DNA from: Methylosinus trichosporium OB3b
GTDB taxonomy: Bacteria > Pseudomonadota > Alphaproteobacteria > Rhizobiales > Beijerinckiaceae
Assembly (NCBI RefSeq): GCF_002752655.1
Contig: NZ_CP023737.1
Span: 2,132,001 to 2,196,000, forward strand
Direction: 5' to 3'
DNA: 64,000 nucleotides
Part shown: piece by piece, positions 53,783 to 64,000 of the stretch
Position numbering within the stretch: position 1 is the stretch's first letter
Layout of the letters: each line of letters opens with the position of its first letter
The notes under the pieces: generated by a model
Told to the model about the DNA's origin: nothing
Seen by the model: the letters and a program-made list of their open reading frames with translations, nothing else
Database searches by the model: none
Made by a program: the position numbers and the translations under genes

Positions 53783-54622
53783 TCAGCCCTTCTTCTTCTT
53801 GGCGTGCCGCGAGGACACGATGAATTTGTCGGTCTGCTTGTTCGTGCGCGTCTTCTTGCCCTTGGTCGGCTTGCCCCAGGGGGTCACCGGGTGACGGCCG
53901 CCCGAGGTGCGGCCCTCGCCGCCGCCGTGCGGATGGTCGACCGGATTCATGGTGACGCCGCGATTGTGCGGGCGACGACCGAGCCAGCGCGCGCGCCCCG
54001 CCTTGCCGAGCGAGATGTTCATATGATCGGGGTTCGACACCGCGCCGATCGTCGCGAAGCACTGGCCGTGCACCAGACGCTGCTCGCCCGAATTGAGGCG
54101 AATGATCACATAGCCCTGATCGCGGCCGACGATCTGCGCATAATTGCCGGCCGAGCGGGCGATCGCGCCGCCCTTGCCGATCTTCATCTCGACATTATGC
54201 ACGATCGTGCCGACCGGGATGTTGCCGATCGGCATGGCGTTGCCGGGCTTCACATCGACCTGATTGCCCGAGATCACCACGTCGCCGGCGGAAAGCCGCT
54301 GCGGCGCGAGAATGTAGGACAATTCATCGTCGGCGTAGCGAATGAGCGCGATGAAGGCGGTGCGGTTCGGATCATATTCGATCCGCTCCACCTTTGCGGA
54401 GACGTCGAGCTTGCGGCGCTTGAAGTCGATGAGACGGTAGGTCTGCTTGTGGCCGCCGCCGCGGAAGCGCACCGTCACACGGCCGTTGTTGTTGCGGCCG
54501 CCCGACGACGTCTTGCCCTCGGTCAGCGTCTTGACCGGCTTGCCCTTGTAGAGATCGCTGCGGTCGACGATGACGAGCTGTCGAAGGCTCGGCGTGACCG
54601 GCTTGAATGTCTTCAGCGCCAT
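53783..54622 (-). CDS. rplB: 50S ribosomal protein L2
   Basis: A 279-residue protein: [20 protein letters not shown] and the C-terminal [20 protein letters not shown] loop near the peptidyl-transferase centre, including the functionally important His. 22 bp after rplW. Confidence 0.98.
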   Translation of the reverse strand: MALKTFKPVTPSLRQLVIVDRSDLYKGKPVKTLTEGKTSSGGRNNNGRVTVRFRGGGHKQTYRLIDFKRRKLDVSAKVERIEYDPNRTAFIALIRYADDELSYILAPQRLSAGDVVISGNQVDVKPGNAMPIGNIPVGTIVHNVEMKIGKGGAIARSAGNYAQIVGRDQGYVIIRLNSGEQRLVHGQCFATIGAVSNPDHMNISLGKAGRARWLGRRPHNRGVTMNPVDHPHGGGEGRTSGGRHPVTPWGKPTKGKKTRTNKQTDKFIVSSRHAKKKKG

Positions 54623-54644
54623 GGTTCTTGTCCTCGAGCCCTTC

Positions 54645-54941
54645 TTACAGTCCCGTCGTCACGTCGATCTTATGGCCTTCGGCCAGGGTGACGACGGCTT
54701 TCTTCACTGTCGACTGGCGGCCGCGCACACCGCGGAAGGCGCGCAGCTTGCCCTTGCGCAGCAGCGTGTTGACCGCATCCACCTTCACGTCGAACAGCCC
54801 CTCGACCGCCGCCTTGATCTGCGGCTTGGTCGCGGTGCGCGCGACATTGAAGACCACTTTGTTCTGCTCCGAGGCGATCGTCGCCTTCTCGGTGATGACC
54901 GGAGAGACGATCACGTCGTAATGGCGCGGGTCCTTGCTCAT
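54645..54941 (-). CDS. rplW: 50S ribosomal protein L23
   Basis: A 98-residue tunnel-exit protein that docks SRP and trigger factor: [40 protein letters not shown]. The ATG overlaps the rplD stop (ATGA). Confidence 0.98.
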   Translation of the reverse strand: MSKDPRHYDVIVSPVITEKATIASEQNKVVFNVARTATKPQIKAAVEGLFDVKVDAVNTLLRKGKLRAFRGVRGRQSTVKKAVVTLAEGHKIDVTTGL

Positions 54942-55558
54942 TTCAGGCGCGCCTCCAGCGCATCGACCGCGGCGCGGGTGAGAACCAGCTTATCGCGGCG
55001 CAGAATGTCGTAGACATTGACGCCCGTGACCGGCAGCACGTCGATCTTCGGCAGATTGCGCGCCGCGAGCGCGAAATTCACCTGCGGCTCGGCGCCGTCG
55101 ATGATCAGCGCGCTGGTCAGCCCGGTCTTGTCGAAACCGGCCTTCAGCATCTTCGTCTTCGGCGCGTCGAGCGACGCATTCTCCCAGACGATGATGGCGC
55201 CGTCCTTGGCTTTCGCCGAGAGCGCGTGCTTCAGCGCCAGGGCGCGCACCTTCTTGGGGAGGTCATGCTCATGGCTGCGCACCACCGGCCCGAAGGCGCG
55301 GCCGCCGCCGATGAACTGCGGCACGCGACGCGAGCCGTGACGGGCGCCGCCGGTGCCCTTCTGCTTATACATCTTCTTGCCGGTGCGGGCGATGTCCGCG
55401 CGGTTCTTCACCGCATGGGTGCCCGCACGCCGCTTGGCGAGCTGCCAGCGGATCATGCGGAAGATGAGGTCGGTCCGCGGCTCGAGACCGAAGATCTCGT
55501 CCGCGAGCTCGATCGAGCCGGCCTCCTGGCCGTCGTACGACGTGACGCCGATCTGCAC
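54938..55558 (-). CDS. rplD: 50S ribosomal protein L4
   Basis: A 206-residue protein: [40 protein letters not shown] and [20 protein letters not shown]. The start is GTG at 55558, three bp after the rplC stop, which fits translational coupling. L4 regulates the S10 operon in E. coli; not tested here. Confidence 0.97.
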   Translation of the reverse strand: MQIGVTSYDGQEAGSIELADEIFGLEPRTDLIFRMIRWQLAKRRAGTHAVKNRADIARTGKKMYKQKGTGGARHGSRRVPQFIGGGRAFGPVVRSHEHDLPKKVRALALKHALSAKAKDGAIIVWENASLDAPKTKMLKAGFDKTGLTSALIIDGAEPQVNFALAARNLPKIDVLPVTGVNVYDILRRDKLVLTRAAVDALEARLK

Positions 55559-55561
55559 GGC

Positions 55562-56275
55562 TCAGTCCTCCTTGTTTTCGTCTTGCGCGGCGGCGGCTTC
55601 GCCGAGGCGATACTTGCCCGGCTGCGGCGCCTCCGCCGGCAGCGCGCGCTTCACAGCGTCGCGCACAAAAATCCAGCCGCCGGCATGGCCGGGAACCGAG
55701 CCCTCGACCAGCAGCAGGCCGCGCTCGACATCCGTCTGCACGACGCGCAAATTCTGCGTGGTCACGCGGTCGACGCCCATATGGCCCGCCATCTTCTTGT
55801 TCTTGAAGGTCTTGCCGGGGTCCTGACGGCCGCCGGTCGAACCATGGGAACGATGCGACACCGACACGCCGTGAGTGGCGCGAAGACCACCGAAGTTCCA
55901 GCGCTTCATAGCGCCGGCGAAGCCCTTGCCCAGCGAGGTGCCGGTCACATCGACGAACTGGCCGACCACGAAATGATCGGCGGTGATCTCGGCCCCGACC
56001 GGCAGCAGCTCGGATTCGGCGACGCGAAACTCGGCGAGCTTCAGCTTCGGCTCGACCTTGGCGATGGCGAAGCGCCCGCGCTCGGCCTTGGAGACGTTCT
56101 TCACCTTGGCGCGGCCGATGCCGAGCTGCACGGCGGTGTAGCCGTTCTGCTCCATGGTGCGATGCGCGACGACTTGGCAGCCGTCGAGCTTCAGCACCGT
56201 GACCGGCACATGCTCGCCCGCCTCGGTGAAAACGCGGGTCATTCCGACCTTTTGCGCGATGACGCCAGACCGCAT
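55562..56275 (-). CDS. rplC: 50S ribosomal protein L3
   Basis: A 237-residue protein starting [20 protein letters not shown]. The core [20 protein letters not shown] and [20 protein letters not shown] is present, including the Gln methylated in E. coli (GGRQDPG). The ATG at 56275 is chosen over an in-frame ATG eight codons upstream because it matches the family. The C-terminus has an acidic tail. Confidence 0.97.
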   Translation of the reverse strand: MRSGVIAQKVGMTRVFTEAGEHVPVTVLKLDGCQVVAHRTMEQNGYTAVQLGIGRAKVKNVSKAERGRFAIAKVEPKLKLAEFRVAESELLPVGAEITADHFVVGQFVDVTGTSLGKGFAGAMKRWNFGGLRATHGVSVSHRSHGSTGGRQDPGKTFKNKKMAGHMGVDRVTTQNLRVVQTDVERGLLLVEGSVPGHAGGWIFVRDAVKRALPAEAPQPGKYRLGEAAAAQDENKED

Positions 56276-56333
56276 GATCTCTTCCTTCGCAAGGCGCATC
56301 GCTCTTCGATGCGAGAGGCGCCCGGTTTATTTT

Positions 56334-56642
56334 TTAAAGCTTGATCTCGACGTCGACGCCCGCGGCGAGATCGAGCTTCATCAGCGCGTCCACCGTCTGC
56401 GGGGTCGGATCGACGATATCGAGCACGCGCTTATGCGTTCTGATCTCGAACTGCTCGCGCGATTTCTTATCGATATGCGGCGAGCGGTTCACCGTGAACT
56501 TCTCGATCTTGGTCGGCAGCGGAATCGGCCCCCGCACCTGCGCGCCCGTGCGCTTGGCGGTGGAGACGATTTCCTTGGTCGACGTGTCGAGAATCCGGTG
56601 ATCGAACGCCTTGAGGCGAATCCGGATGTTTTGTCCGTTCAT
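56334..56642 (-). CDS. rpsJ: 30S ribosomal protein S10
   Basis: A 102-residue protein, [20 protein letters not shown] and [20 protein letters not shown]. Also the NusE antitermination factor. First gene of the S10 group; 113 bp after tuf, a spacer carrying GCGAGCC-type palindromes. Confidence 0.98.
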   Translation of the reverse strand: MNGQNIRIRLKAFDHRILDTSTKEIVSTAKRTGAQVRGPIPLPTKIEKFTVNRSPHIDKKSREQFEIRTHKRVLDIVDPTPQTVDALMKLDLAAGVDVEIKL

Positions 56643-56685
56643 CAGCGTCTTCCTCTTGGACCGCGGGCCGCGCGGCTCGCTTTGG

Positions 56686-56741
56686 ACCGCGAGCTTTCAC
56701 GCTCGCAGCCCCGCTTCATGAATGCGAGCCTCTAGGCTCGC
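56686..56741. repeat. GCGAGCC-type palindromes between tuf and rpsJ
   Basis: GCGAGC-N6-GCTCGC (near 56689-56706) and GCGAGCC-TCTA-GGCTCGC (56724-56741), followed by GGTCCAAAT. They sit on the tuf-rpsJ transcript, so could act as a processing or partial termination hairpin. Same family as 31880, 41749 and 41793. Confidence 0.6.
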
Positions 56742-56755
56742 GGTCCAAATCCCTG

Positions 56756-57946
<1,191 letters not shown>

Positions 57947-57991
57947 GGCCACACTCCTTCAGAAGACTGATTCCGAGACGTCGAGATATGA

Positions 57992-60067
57992 TCAGGCGTA
58001 TTTCGCCTGGACCTTCTTCGACTCCGCCTCGGGGACCTGGTCGTAGTGGTCGAATTGCATCGTGTAGTTGGCGCGCCCCTGGCTGAAGGAGCGCAACTGA
58101 TTGACGTAGCCGAACATATTGGCGAGCGGCACCATCGCGTCGATGACCACCGCATTGCCGCGCATGTCTTGGCCCTGAATCTGGCCACGTCGAGAGTTCA
58201 GATCGCCGATGACCGAGCCCGTATAGTCTTCGGGCGTCACCACCTCGACCTTCATGATCGGCTCGAGCAGCACCGAGCCGCCCTTCTGCAGCGCCTCGCG
58301 GAACGCCGCGCGAGAGGCGATCTCGAAGGCGAGCACCGACGAGTCGACATCGTGGAAGCCGCCGTCGATCAGCGTCGCCTTGACATCGACCACCGGGAAG
58401 CCTGCGAGGATGCCGGAGCCCATCACGCTGTTGATGCCCTTTTCGACGCCGGGGATGTATTCCTTCGGCACCGAGCCGCCGACGATCTTCGATTCGAAGG
58501 CGTTGCCGGAGCCGGGCTCATTCGGCTCGAAAATGATGATGACGCGAGCGAATTGGCCCGTGCCGCCAGTCTGCTTCTTATGCGTGTAGTCGATCTCGAC
58601 GCGCTTCGTCAGACGCTCGCGATAGGCGACTTGCGGCGCGCCGATATTGGCGTCGACCTTATAGGTGCGCTTCAGAATGTCGACCTTGATGTCGAGATGC
58701 AGCTCGCCCATTCCCTTCAGAATGGTCTGGCCGCTCTCCTGATCGGTGGACACGCGGAAGGACGGATCCTCGGCGGCGAGCTTGGACAGAGCAATGCCGA
58801 GCTTCTCCTGATCGGCCTTCGACTTCGGCTCGATGGCGATCTCGATGACCGGCTCCGGGAACTCCATGCGCTCGAGGATCGCCGGCTTCAGCGTGTCGCA
58901 GAGCGTGTCTCCGGTGCGGGTCTCCTTGAGGCCCGCCAGCGCGACGATGTCGCCGGCGAAGGCTTCCTTGATGTCCTCGCGGTTGTTCGCATGCATCAGC
59001 AGCATGCGGCCGACGCGTTCCTTCTTGTCCTTGGTCGAGTTGAGCACGGTCGTGCCCGAATCGATCTTGCCGGAATAGACGCGGCAGAAGGTGATGGTGC
59101 CGACGAAGGGATCGTCCATGATCTTGAAGGCGAGCATGGAGAAGGGCTCGCTGTCGGACGGATTGCGCACGAGCTCGGCGCCCGTGTTCATGTCGACACC
59201 CTTGATCGCCTCGCGATCCAGCGGCGACGGCAGATAATCGACGACGGCGTCGAGCAGCGGCTGAACGCCCTTGTTCTTGAAGGCCGAGCCGCAGAACACC
59301 GGATGGAAGGCGGTGTAGCGGACGGCTTTGCGGACGAGGCGCTTCAGCACCTCCTCGCTCGGCTCCTGGCCGTCGAGATAGGCGGCCATGGCGTCGTCGT
59401 CGAGCTCGACCGCCGCCTCGACCAGCGTGGTGCGATATTCCTTGGCCTTCTCGACGAGATCGGCCGGAATCTCCTCGTCATGATATTTGGCGCCGAGACC
59501 CTCGTCGTCCCAGACCACCGCCTTCATGCGGACGAGATCGACGATCCCCTTGAACTGGTTCTCGGAGCCGATCGGCAGCTGCATGCAGATCGGCTTGCCG
59601 CCCACCTTGGTCACGATGTCGTCGACGCAGCGATAGAAATCGGCGCCGATCTTGTCCATCTTATTGACGAAGACGACGCGCGGCACATGATATTTGTCGG
59701 CCTGACGCCACACCGTCTCGGTTTGCGGCTCGACGCCCTGATTGCCGTCGAGAACGCAGACCGCCCCGTCGAGCACGCGCAGCGAACGTTCGACCTCGAT
59801 GGTGAAGTCGACGTGGCCGGGCGTGTCGATGATGTTGAGGCGCTTGCCGTTCCAGAAGGTCGTCGTCGCGGCCGAGGTGATGGTGATGCCGCGCTCCTGC
59901 TCCTGCTCCATCCAATCCATCGTCGCGGCGCCTTCATGCACCTCGCCGATCTTATGGCTCTTGCCGGAGTAATAGAGGATGCGTTCGGTCGTCGTCGTCT
60001 TGCCCGCGTCGATGTGGGCCATGATGCCGAAGTTGCGATAGTCTTCGATGGGATGGCTACGGGGCAT
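57992..60067 (-). CDS. fusA: Elongation factor G
   Basis: A 691-residue translocase. G motifs: [53 protein letters not shown]. The later domains have [19 protein letters not shown], and [13 protein letters not shown]. 36 bp after rpsG. Confidence 0.99.
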   Translation of the reverse strand: MPRSHPIEDYRNFGIMAHIDAGKTTTTERILYYSGKSHKIGEVHEGAATMDWMEQEQERGITITSAATTTFWNGKRLNIIDTPGHVDFTIEVERSLRVLDGAVCVLDGNQGVEPQTETVWRQADKYHVPRVVFVNKMDKIGADFYRCVDDIVTKVGGKPICMQLPIGSENQFKGIVDLVRMKAVVWDDEGLGAKYHDEEIPADLVEKAKEYRTTLVEAAVELDDDAMAAYLDGQEPSEEVLKRLVRKAVRYTAFHPVFCGSAFKNKGVQPLLDAVVDYLPSPLDREAIKGVDMNTGAELVRNPSDSEPFSMLAFKIMDDPFVGTITFCRVYSGKIDSGTTVLNSTKDKKERVGRMLLMHANNREDIKEAFAGDIVALAGLKETRTGDTLCDTLKPAILERMEFPEPVIEIAIEPKSKADQEKLGIALSKLAAEDPSFRVSTDQESGQTILKGMGELHLDIKVDILKRTYKVDANIGAPQVAYRERLTKRVEIDYTHKKQTGGTGQFARVIIIFEPNEPGSGNAFESKIVGGSVPKEYIPGVEKGINSVMGSGILAGFPVVDVKATLIDGGFHDVDSSVLAFEIASRAAFREALQKGGSVLLEPIMKVEVVTPEDYTGSVIGDLNSRRGQIQGQDMRGNAVVIDAMVPLANMFGYVNQLRSFSQGRANYTMQFDHYDQVPEAESKKVQAKYA

Positions 60068-60103
60068 AGGACAAGTCCTCGGTGAGAGGGCGACGGAACA
60101 AGG

Positions 60104-60574
60104 TTACCAGCGGTAATGCGAGAAGGCGCGGTTGGCTTCCGCCATGCGGTGCGTGTCCTCGCGCTTCTTCACCGCATTGCCGCGGTTGTTGGAGGCGTCG
60201 AGCAGCTCCGCAGACAGACGATCGACCATCGTCTTGTCGTTGCGAGCGCGCGCCGCGGTGATGATCCAGCGGATCGCCAGCGCCTGACGGCGCTCGTTGC
60301 GCACCTCGACCGGCACCTGATAGGTGGCGCCGCCGACGCGCCGCGAGCGAACCTCGATCGCCGGCGCGACATTCTCGAGCGCGGTCTTGAAGACCTGCAA
60401 CGGGTCGCTCTTGGCCTTGGACTCGATGATGTCGAAGGCCCCGTAGACGATCGCCTCGGCGACCGACTTGTTGCCGGCGTACATGATCGAGTTCATGAAT
60501 TTGGTGACGACGGTATCGCCGAACTTGGCGTCCTCGATGATTTCCCGCTTCTCGGCGCGATGGCGACGCGACAT
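60104..60574 (-). CDS. rpsG: 30S ribosomal protein S7
   Basis: A 156-residue protein: [50 protein letters not shown] end. S7 autoregulates the str operon in E. coli. 12 bp after rpsL. Confidence 0.98.
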   Translation of the reverse strand: MSRRHRAEKREIIEDAKFGDTVVTKFMNSIMYAGNKSVAEAIVYGAFDIIESKAKSDPLQVFKTALENVAPAIEVRSRRVGGATYQVPVEVRNERRQALAIRWIITAARARNDKTMVDRLSAELLDASNNRGNAVKKREDTHRMAEANRAFSHYRW

Positions 60575-60586
60575 GGCTCTCGCTCC

Positions 60587-60958
60587 TTACTTCGGACGCT
60601 TCGCGCCGTATTTCGAACGGCGCTGCTTGCGGTCCTTGACGCCCTGCGTGTCGAGCACGCCGCGCAGAATATGATAGCGCACGCCGGGAAGGTCCTTCAC
60701 GCGGCCGCCGCGGATCATGACCACCGAGTGCTCCTGCAGATTGTGGCCCTCGCCCGGAATATAGCCGATGACCTCGAAGCCGTTGGTGAGACGAACCTTG
60801 GCGACCTTGCGGAGAGCCGAGTTAGGCTTCTTCGGCGTCGTCGTGTAGACGCGCGTGCAGACGCCGCGCTTCTGCGGGCAGGCCCCGAGATGGCGGGACT
60901 TCTCGCGGTAGGTCTTCGGTTGCCGCGGCTTGCGGATCAACTGGCTGATCGTCGGCAT
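60587..60958 (-). CDS. rpsL: 30S ribosomal protein S12
   Basis: A 123-residue decoding-centre protein: [65 protein letters not shown] carries Lys43, the residue whose changes give streptomycin resistance; the wild-type lysine is present. First gene of the str operon. Confidence 0.99.
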   Translation of the reverse strand: MPTISQLIRKPRQPKTYREKSRHLGACPQKRGVCTRVYTTTPKKPNSALRKVAKVRLTNGFEVIGYIPGEGHNLQEHSVVMIRGGRVKDLPGVRYHILRGVLDTQGVKDRKQRRSKYGAKRPK

Positions 60959-61420
60959 TCCAGGTCCTTCGCGTGTGGCGAATTGGCGAATCGTTCTTCT
61001 TGGACCCGCTCGCGTTCGATGAAACGCAAGCGAGCTGAGCGCCCTCGGCCGGCCGGCCCAAGGCGCTCCTCATGCAGAGGACCCCGAATCCGGGGTCGTG
61101 CCTTCCTGTCCGGCGATTTCTCGCCGTATGATGACCAACCGCGTGGCAGTCTCAGGTGAGGCCAGCAGCGTTTAAGTCCGGAACGTCGCGCGCTCGGCGC
61201 TCGCGACCACATGGAACTTACGGCCTGCCGAAAGTGGGCGGAACCTAATGTCCGCGCCTCGACGCGTCAAGCGCAGATTGCAATGCGGGAAGAAAATTTC
61301 GAGAAGGGGCCGCCAGGAGCTTTGCGAATTCGTGCGCGGTGGCTGCGGGGAGTGATCGGGGGCTCTCCCCCACGGCCCGGCGCCCTCGCCGAAACGGCGC
61401 GTGCGTGCTATATCGAAGCC
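60959..61420. promoter_or_regulatory. Divergent promoter region of the str operon and the DUF1640 gene
   Basis: About 460 bp without a supported gene. A sigma-70-like minus-strand promoter is TTGACG (61265-61270) and TAGGTT (61242-61247) with 17 bp between, giving a leader of about 277 nt to rpsL. In that leader GACCCCG-AATC-CGGGGTC (61080-61097) is a 7-bp hairpin. I did not find a clear plus-strand promoter. Confidence 0.4.
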
Positions 61421-61960
61421 ATGCCCGCGCAAGTGCTTTTCAACCAGCTCGCCTATGTGGATCGCCTCCCTCGGGGCGGCTTCACGCCCGAGCAGGCGCG
61501 CGCCTCGGCGGAAGCGCTCGATAGCGCATTCTCCGAAGGCGTCGTGACCAAAGCGGATGTCGAGAACGCCAAGCACGAGCTGCAGGCGAGCATAGAGGCC
61601 CTGAGGCATGAGACGACCACGAGCAGCGACGCCCTCAAGAGTGAGATGACCGCGTGCAGCGAGGCTCTCGAGCATGAGACGGCTGCGAGCATCGAGGCGC
61701 TGCGGCACGAGACCAAATTGAGCGTCGAGGGGGTCAAGCACGACATCTCGCTGCTGAGGCAGGATTTCGACACGCTGCGGCGCGACGTCGTCGAATCGGA
61801 AGCGCGGCTGCGGCATGAGGTCAAGCGAGACATCTCCGAGTCGGAGACGCGCGTGCGCCTCGAGATCGCCCAATCGAAGAACGAGACGCTGCGCGGGCTG
61901 TTCGGCTTCGTCATCGTGCTGATCGGCGCCAGCTTCACCATCGTGAAATACGTCCGCTGA
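61421..61960 (+). CDS. DUF1640 coiled-coil membrane protein
   Basis: A 179-residue protein: a short N-terminal FTPEQARASAEALDSAFSEG motif, then a long coiled coil (about 45-155, e.g. SIEALRHETKLSVEGVKHDI) and one C-terminal transmembrane helix RGLFGFVIVLIGASFTIVKY. This layout is that of DUF1640/CCDC90-like proteins, related to mitochondrial MCUR1/CCDC90B by fold. It may be a C-terminally anchored inner membrane coiled coil. ATG at 61421. Followed after 13 bp by yggS on the same strand. Confidence 0.8.
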   Translation: MPAQVLFNQLAYVDRLPRGGFTPEQARASAEALDSAFSEGVVTKADVENAKHELQASIEALRHETTTSSDALKSEMTACSEALEHETAASIEALRHETKLSVEGVKHDISLLRQDFDTLRRDVVESEARLRHEVKRDISESETRVRLEIAQSKNETLRGLFGFVIVLIGASFTIVKYVR

Positions 61961-61973
61961 GCCGAAACAACCC

Positions 61974-62645
61974 ATGACAATAGTCGACCGTCTGAAGGCC
62001 GCAGAGCATGCCATCGCCGAGCGCGCGCGCGACTGCGGCCGCGATCCGGCGGAGATCACGCTCGTCTGCGTCTCCAAGACCTTTCCCGGCGAGGCGGTGA
62101 TCCCGCTGCTCGAAGCCGGCCATCGCGTCTTCGGCGAGAACAAGGTGCAGGAGGCGCGCGCCAAATGGGGGCCGCTGCGGGAGCGATTTCCCGTGGAGCT
62201 GCATCTCATCGGTCCGCTGCAATCCAACAAGGCGCGCGAGGCCGTCGAGACCTTCGACGTCATCGAGAGCGTGGACCGCCCGAAGATCGCCGAGGCCATC
62301 GCCGCCGAGATCGCGCGCCAGGGGCGGCGTCCGCGCCTTCTCGTGCAGGTCAACACCGGCGAGGAGCCGCAGAAGGCCGGCGTGCGGCCGCAGGAGGCCG
62401 ACGCCTTCATAAAGCAGTGCCGCGAGCAATTTGGGCTCGAGATCGCCGGGCTGATGTGCGTGCCGCCGGTCGATCAGCAGGCCTCGCCGCATTTCGCGCT
62501 GCTCGCGGCGATCGCGCGGCGCAACGGGCTGAAGGATCTGTCTATGGGCATGAGCGCCGATTACGAGCTCGCCATTCAGCTCGGCGCGACCCATGTGCGC
62601 ATTGGATCGGCGATCATGGGCGAGCGCGATTATTCGAAAGGCTGA
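61974..62645 (+). CDS. YggS-family pyridoxal phosphate-binding protein
   Basis: A 223-residue TIM-barrel PLP protein. The PLP lysine is in LVCVSKTFPGEAV, with EAGHRVFGENKVQEAR, ELHLIGPLQSNKAREAVETF, and the signature SMGMSADYELAIQLGATHVR near the C-terminus. YggS/PROSC proteins control PLP supply and amino-acid homeostasis. 13 bp after the DUF1640 gene; its end overlaps the convergent L,D-transpeptidase-like gene by 16 bp. Confidence 0.95.
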   Translation: MTIVDRLKAAEHAIAERARDCGRDPAEITLVCVSKTFPGEAVIPLLEAGHRVFGENKVQEARAKWGPLRERFPVELHLIGPLQSNKAREAVETFDVIESVDRPKIAEAIAAEIARQGRRPRLLVQVNTGEEPQKAGVRPQEADAFIKQCREQFGLEIAGLMCVPPVDQQASPHFALLAAIARRNGLKDLSMGMSADYELAIQLGATHVRIGSAIMGERDYSKG

Positions 62646-63196
62646 TCGATCGCGATCCGCACGCCGCGCGCGAGCCGTGGCAGCAGCCGCGCCATGTCGC
62701 GCGCGCGCAGCGCCACGCAGCCGGCGGTCGGACCGAGATCCAGCGTCGCAATGTGAAAGAAGATCGCGCTGCCGCGCCCGAGCGCGCGCGGACGGATATT
62801 GTAGTCGAGCACGCCGACGACGTCATAGAGCCGGTCGTCTCGCCACAGGCGCTCATGGCCGAGCTTCGTCGGCGCGCGCAGCGGATGATTATAGGAGAAG
62901 GACGCCGGATCGTCGCACCAGAGATCGTCCGGCCGGATGAAGCGCGAGGGAATGGCGCAGGCCGCCGCCCGTCCGGGCCGCAGCAGCAGCTGCAGCAGCC
63001 GCAGCCGTCCCGCCGGCGTCGCGCCGTCGCCTTCGCGCTTGGCGCGGGTGACGCCGGCGCGGCCGATGGCGCAGGGAAGGACGAGCGTCCCCGCGATGAG
63101 CTTGCCCCTGTGGCTCGGCGCGCCGTCGAAGCGGCGGGCCACGCGCAGGAGGCGAAGGCCGCGGACGCGCGGCGGGCGGGAGAAGAGGGCGGACAT
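62630..63196 (-). CDS. L,D-transpeptidase (YkuD-type) family protein
   Basis: A 188-residue protein. The catalytic motif FHIATLDLGPTAGCVALRAR has the YkuD His and Cys pattern (H-x8-11-G-C-x-A). Upstream RAKREGDGATPAGRL and YNHPLRAPTKLGHERLWRDD fit the COG3786-type group, which often lacks a signal peptide, as here. Proposed role: peptidoglycan cross-linking or a cytoplasmic/periplasmic variant. ATG at 63196; the frame extends upstream only as antisense. Divergent from the regulator gene at 63266. Confidence 0.85.
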   Translation of the reverse strand: MSALFSRPPRVRGLRLLRVARRFDGAPSHRGKLIAGTLVLPCAIGRAGVTRAKREGDGATPAGRLRLLQLLLRPGRAAACAIPSRFIRPDDLWCDDPASFSYNHPLRAPTKLGHERLWRDDRLYDVVGVLDYNIRPRALGRGSAIFFHIATLDLGPTAGCVALRARDMARLLPRLARGVRIAIDQPFE

Positions 63197-63265
63197 GGCG
63201 TTCTTCTTTACACTCCCGGCGCGCCGGGAGAAAATCGAACGGCGCCGGCGCGAGCCGAGCCGCTC

Positions 63266-63961
63266 ATGTTCGGTGAGGAGAGAGCGCCGGAGGTCCATTT
63301 CGTGTCGCCGCCGCGTCGCATCCTGATCGCCGCAGCGCCGAGCCTGCGCGGAGCGCTGGTCGAGCAATTCGCCCTCCATCCCGATTTCGTGATCCTGGAC
63401 GCGAGCGCCATCGACGCGGCGAAGACGCTCATCGCCGCCGGCGCGCTCGATATTCTGCTCGTCGATGCGGAGAGCGGAGCGGCGCTCGCCGGCGTGATGC
63501 AGCGATTCGAGGGACCTGTTCTGCGGATCGGCGAGGGCTCCTCCCCCACCCCGGGGACCATCCGCATCGCGCGTCCCTTTCGCTTCCCCGATCTGCTGGC
63601 GCGGCTGCGCGTCGCGAGCGGCGCGAAGGCGCGGGAGGTCGACATCGGCGCCCGCCGCTTCCGGCCCGGCGCTTTCGAGCTCGTCGACGCGGCCGGGCGC
63701 CGGCTGCCGCTCACCGAGAAGGAATCGGCGATTCTCACCCGGCTCGTCGAAGCCGATGGGGAGATCGTGACGAAGGAGATATTGCTGCGCGACATTTGGG
63801 GCTATCGTCCCGATGTGACGACTCGGACGCTGGAGGTTCATCTCAGCCGCCTGCGTCGCAAGATCGGCGCGCCAGGGCGGCTGTTGATCGCGAGGAACAA
63901 CGGCTATCGCCTCGTGTTCCGGCGACGCAGCGACGAGGAGGCGACGCGCAACGGACTCTGA
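63266..63961 (+). CDS. Winged-helix (OmpR/PhoB-type) regulator with atypical receiver domain
   Basis: A 231-residue protein. Residues 15-120 look like a response-regulator receiver: first strand RRILIAAAPSLRGALVEQF (the usual acidic pair is Ala-Ala), LDILLVDAESG (phospho-Asp position kept), then IARPFRFPDLLARLR, where the conserved Lys is Arg. Residues 130-225 are a DNA-binding winged helix: LTEKESAILTRLVEADGEIV, DIWGYRPDVTTRTLEVHLSR, RLLIARNNGYRLVF. No histidine kinase is adjacent. It may signal without phosphorylation. ATG at 63266. Confidence 0.85.
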   Translation: MFGEERAPEVHFVSPPRRILIAAAPSLRGALVEQFALHPDFVILDASAIDAAKTLIAAGALDILLVDAESGAALAGVMQRFEGPVLRIGEGSSPTPGTIRIARPFRFPDLLARLRVASGAKAREVDIGARRFRPGAFELVDAAGRRLPLTEKESAILTRLVEADGEIVTKEILLRDIWGYRPDVTTRTLEVHLSRLRRKIGAPGRLLIARNNGYRLVFRRRSDEEATRNGL

Positions 63962-63976
63962 AAGGGCGCGGGAGAC

Positions 63977-64000
63977 ATGGCTCTCGAGGACGACATCGCC
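63977..64000 (+). CDS. Start of next gene, truncated by the window edge
   Basis: ATG at 63977 with GCGGGAGAC upstream, reading MALEDDIA to the edge. The first residues look like those of some Crp/Fnr-type cyclic-nucleotide-domain proteins, but eight codons cannot decide this. Confidence 0.35.

Noticed and set aside
58046..60085. 679-residue plus-strand ORF opposite fusA
   Set aside because: Complement of EF-G; conserved protein lies on the other strand.
62165..63265. Apparent long N-terminal extension of the winged-helix regulator
   Set aside because: Runs out of frame through yggS and the L,D-transpeptidase-like gene; no family likeness before 63266.

Overview
The window is GC-rich DNA from an alphaproteobacterium, most likely a type II methanotroph of the Methylosinus/Methylocystis group. 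The main reasons are a complete particulate methane monooxygenase operon (pmoCAB) whose PmoA, PmoB and PmoC have the type II form, a beta-RFAP synthase gene for tetrahydromethanopterin synthesis, an alphaproteobacterial order of ribosomal genes, and PopZ and CobT homologues. Taxon is inferred from remembered family features; no search was run. No tRNA, rRNA or CRISPR array was seen.

Layout. 1-5340: two convergent caspase-fold/TPR proteins (the first a catalytic-site-less pseudo-caspase cut by the window edge), an autotransporter-like outer membrane protein and a small ORF. 5470-8310: rpmB with a clear promoter and terminator, a 49-residue membrane ORF, and cobT. 8593-11070: a PAS-GGDEF-EAL protein. 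11160-12461: an intact IS4-type insertion sequence with 17-bp ends and a 9-bp target duplication, inserted in a hairpin. 12511-17411: DUF882 peptidase-like protein, a COG3904-like protein, and an operon of HD hydrolase, tyrosine phosphatase-like protein and NUDIX/winged-helix NAD regulator (NadQ-like). 17738-21375: the pmoCAB operon with promoter, intercistronic hairpin and terminator. 21555-24463: folate and H4MPT genes (PCD-like dehydratase, folP, folK, and divergent beta-RFAP synthase). 24467-29459: murJ, a GtrB-like glycosyltransferase, a YdjC/HpnK-like deacetylase and a bile-acid/sodium-symporter family protein. 29463-33895: NAD operon nadA-DUF4202-nadB-nadC, preceded by two matching palindromic operators. 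33983-44500: SH3 protein, pyrB, small membrane protein, cysK, Lrp and Rrf2 regulators, a PCMT-like protein, tolC, popZ, class A acid phosphatase, glycine-zipper lipoprotein and metallophosphatase. 44632-60958 (minus strand): a long str-S10-spc run from rpsL to adk. 61421-64000: DUF1640 coiled-coil protein, YggS, L,D-transpeptidase-like protein, a winged-helix regulator with an odd receiver, and the first codons of another gene.

How it fits together. pMMO oxidises methane in intracytoplasmic membranes; the adjacent folate/H4MPT genes make the C1 carriers used downstream. The NadQ-like regulator at 15260-16279 is a good candidate for the protein that binds the twin palindromes in front of nadA about 17 kb away. 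The ribosomal run stops after adk: rpsM, rpsK, rpoA and rplQ, which usually follow in alphaproteobacteria, are not in the window. Several small palindromic repeat families are scattered through the intergenic spaces.
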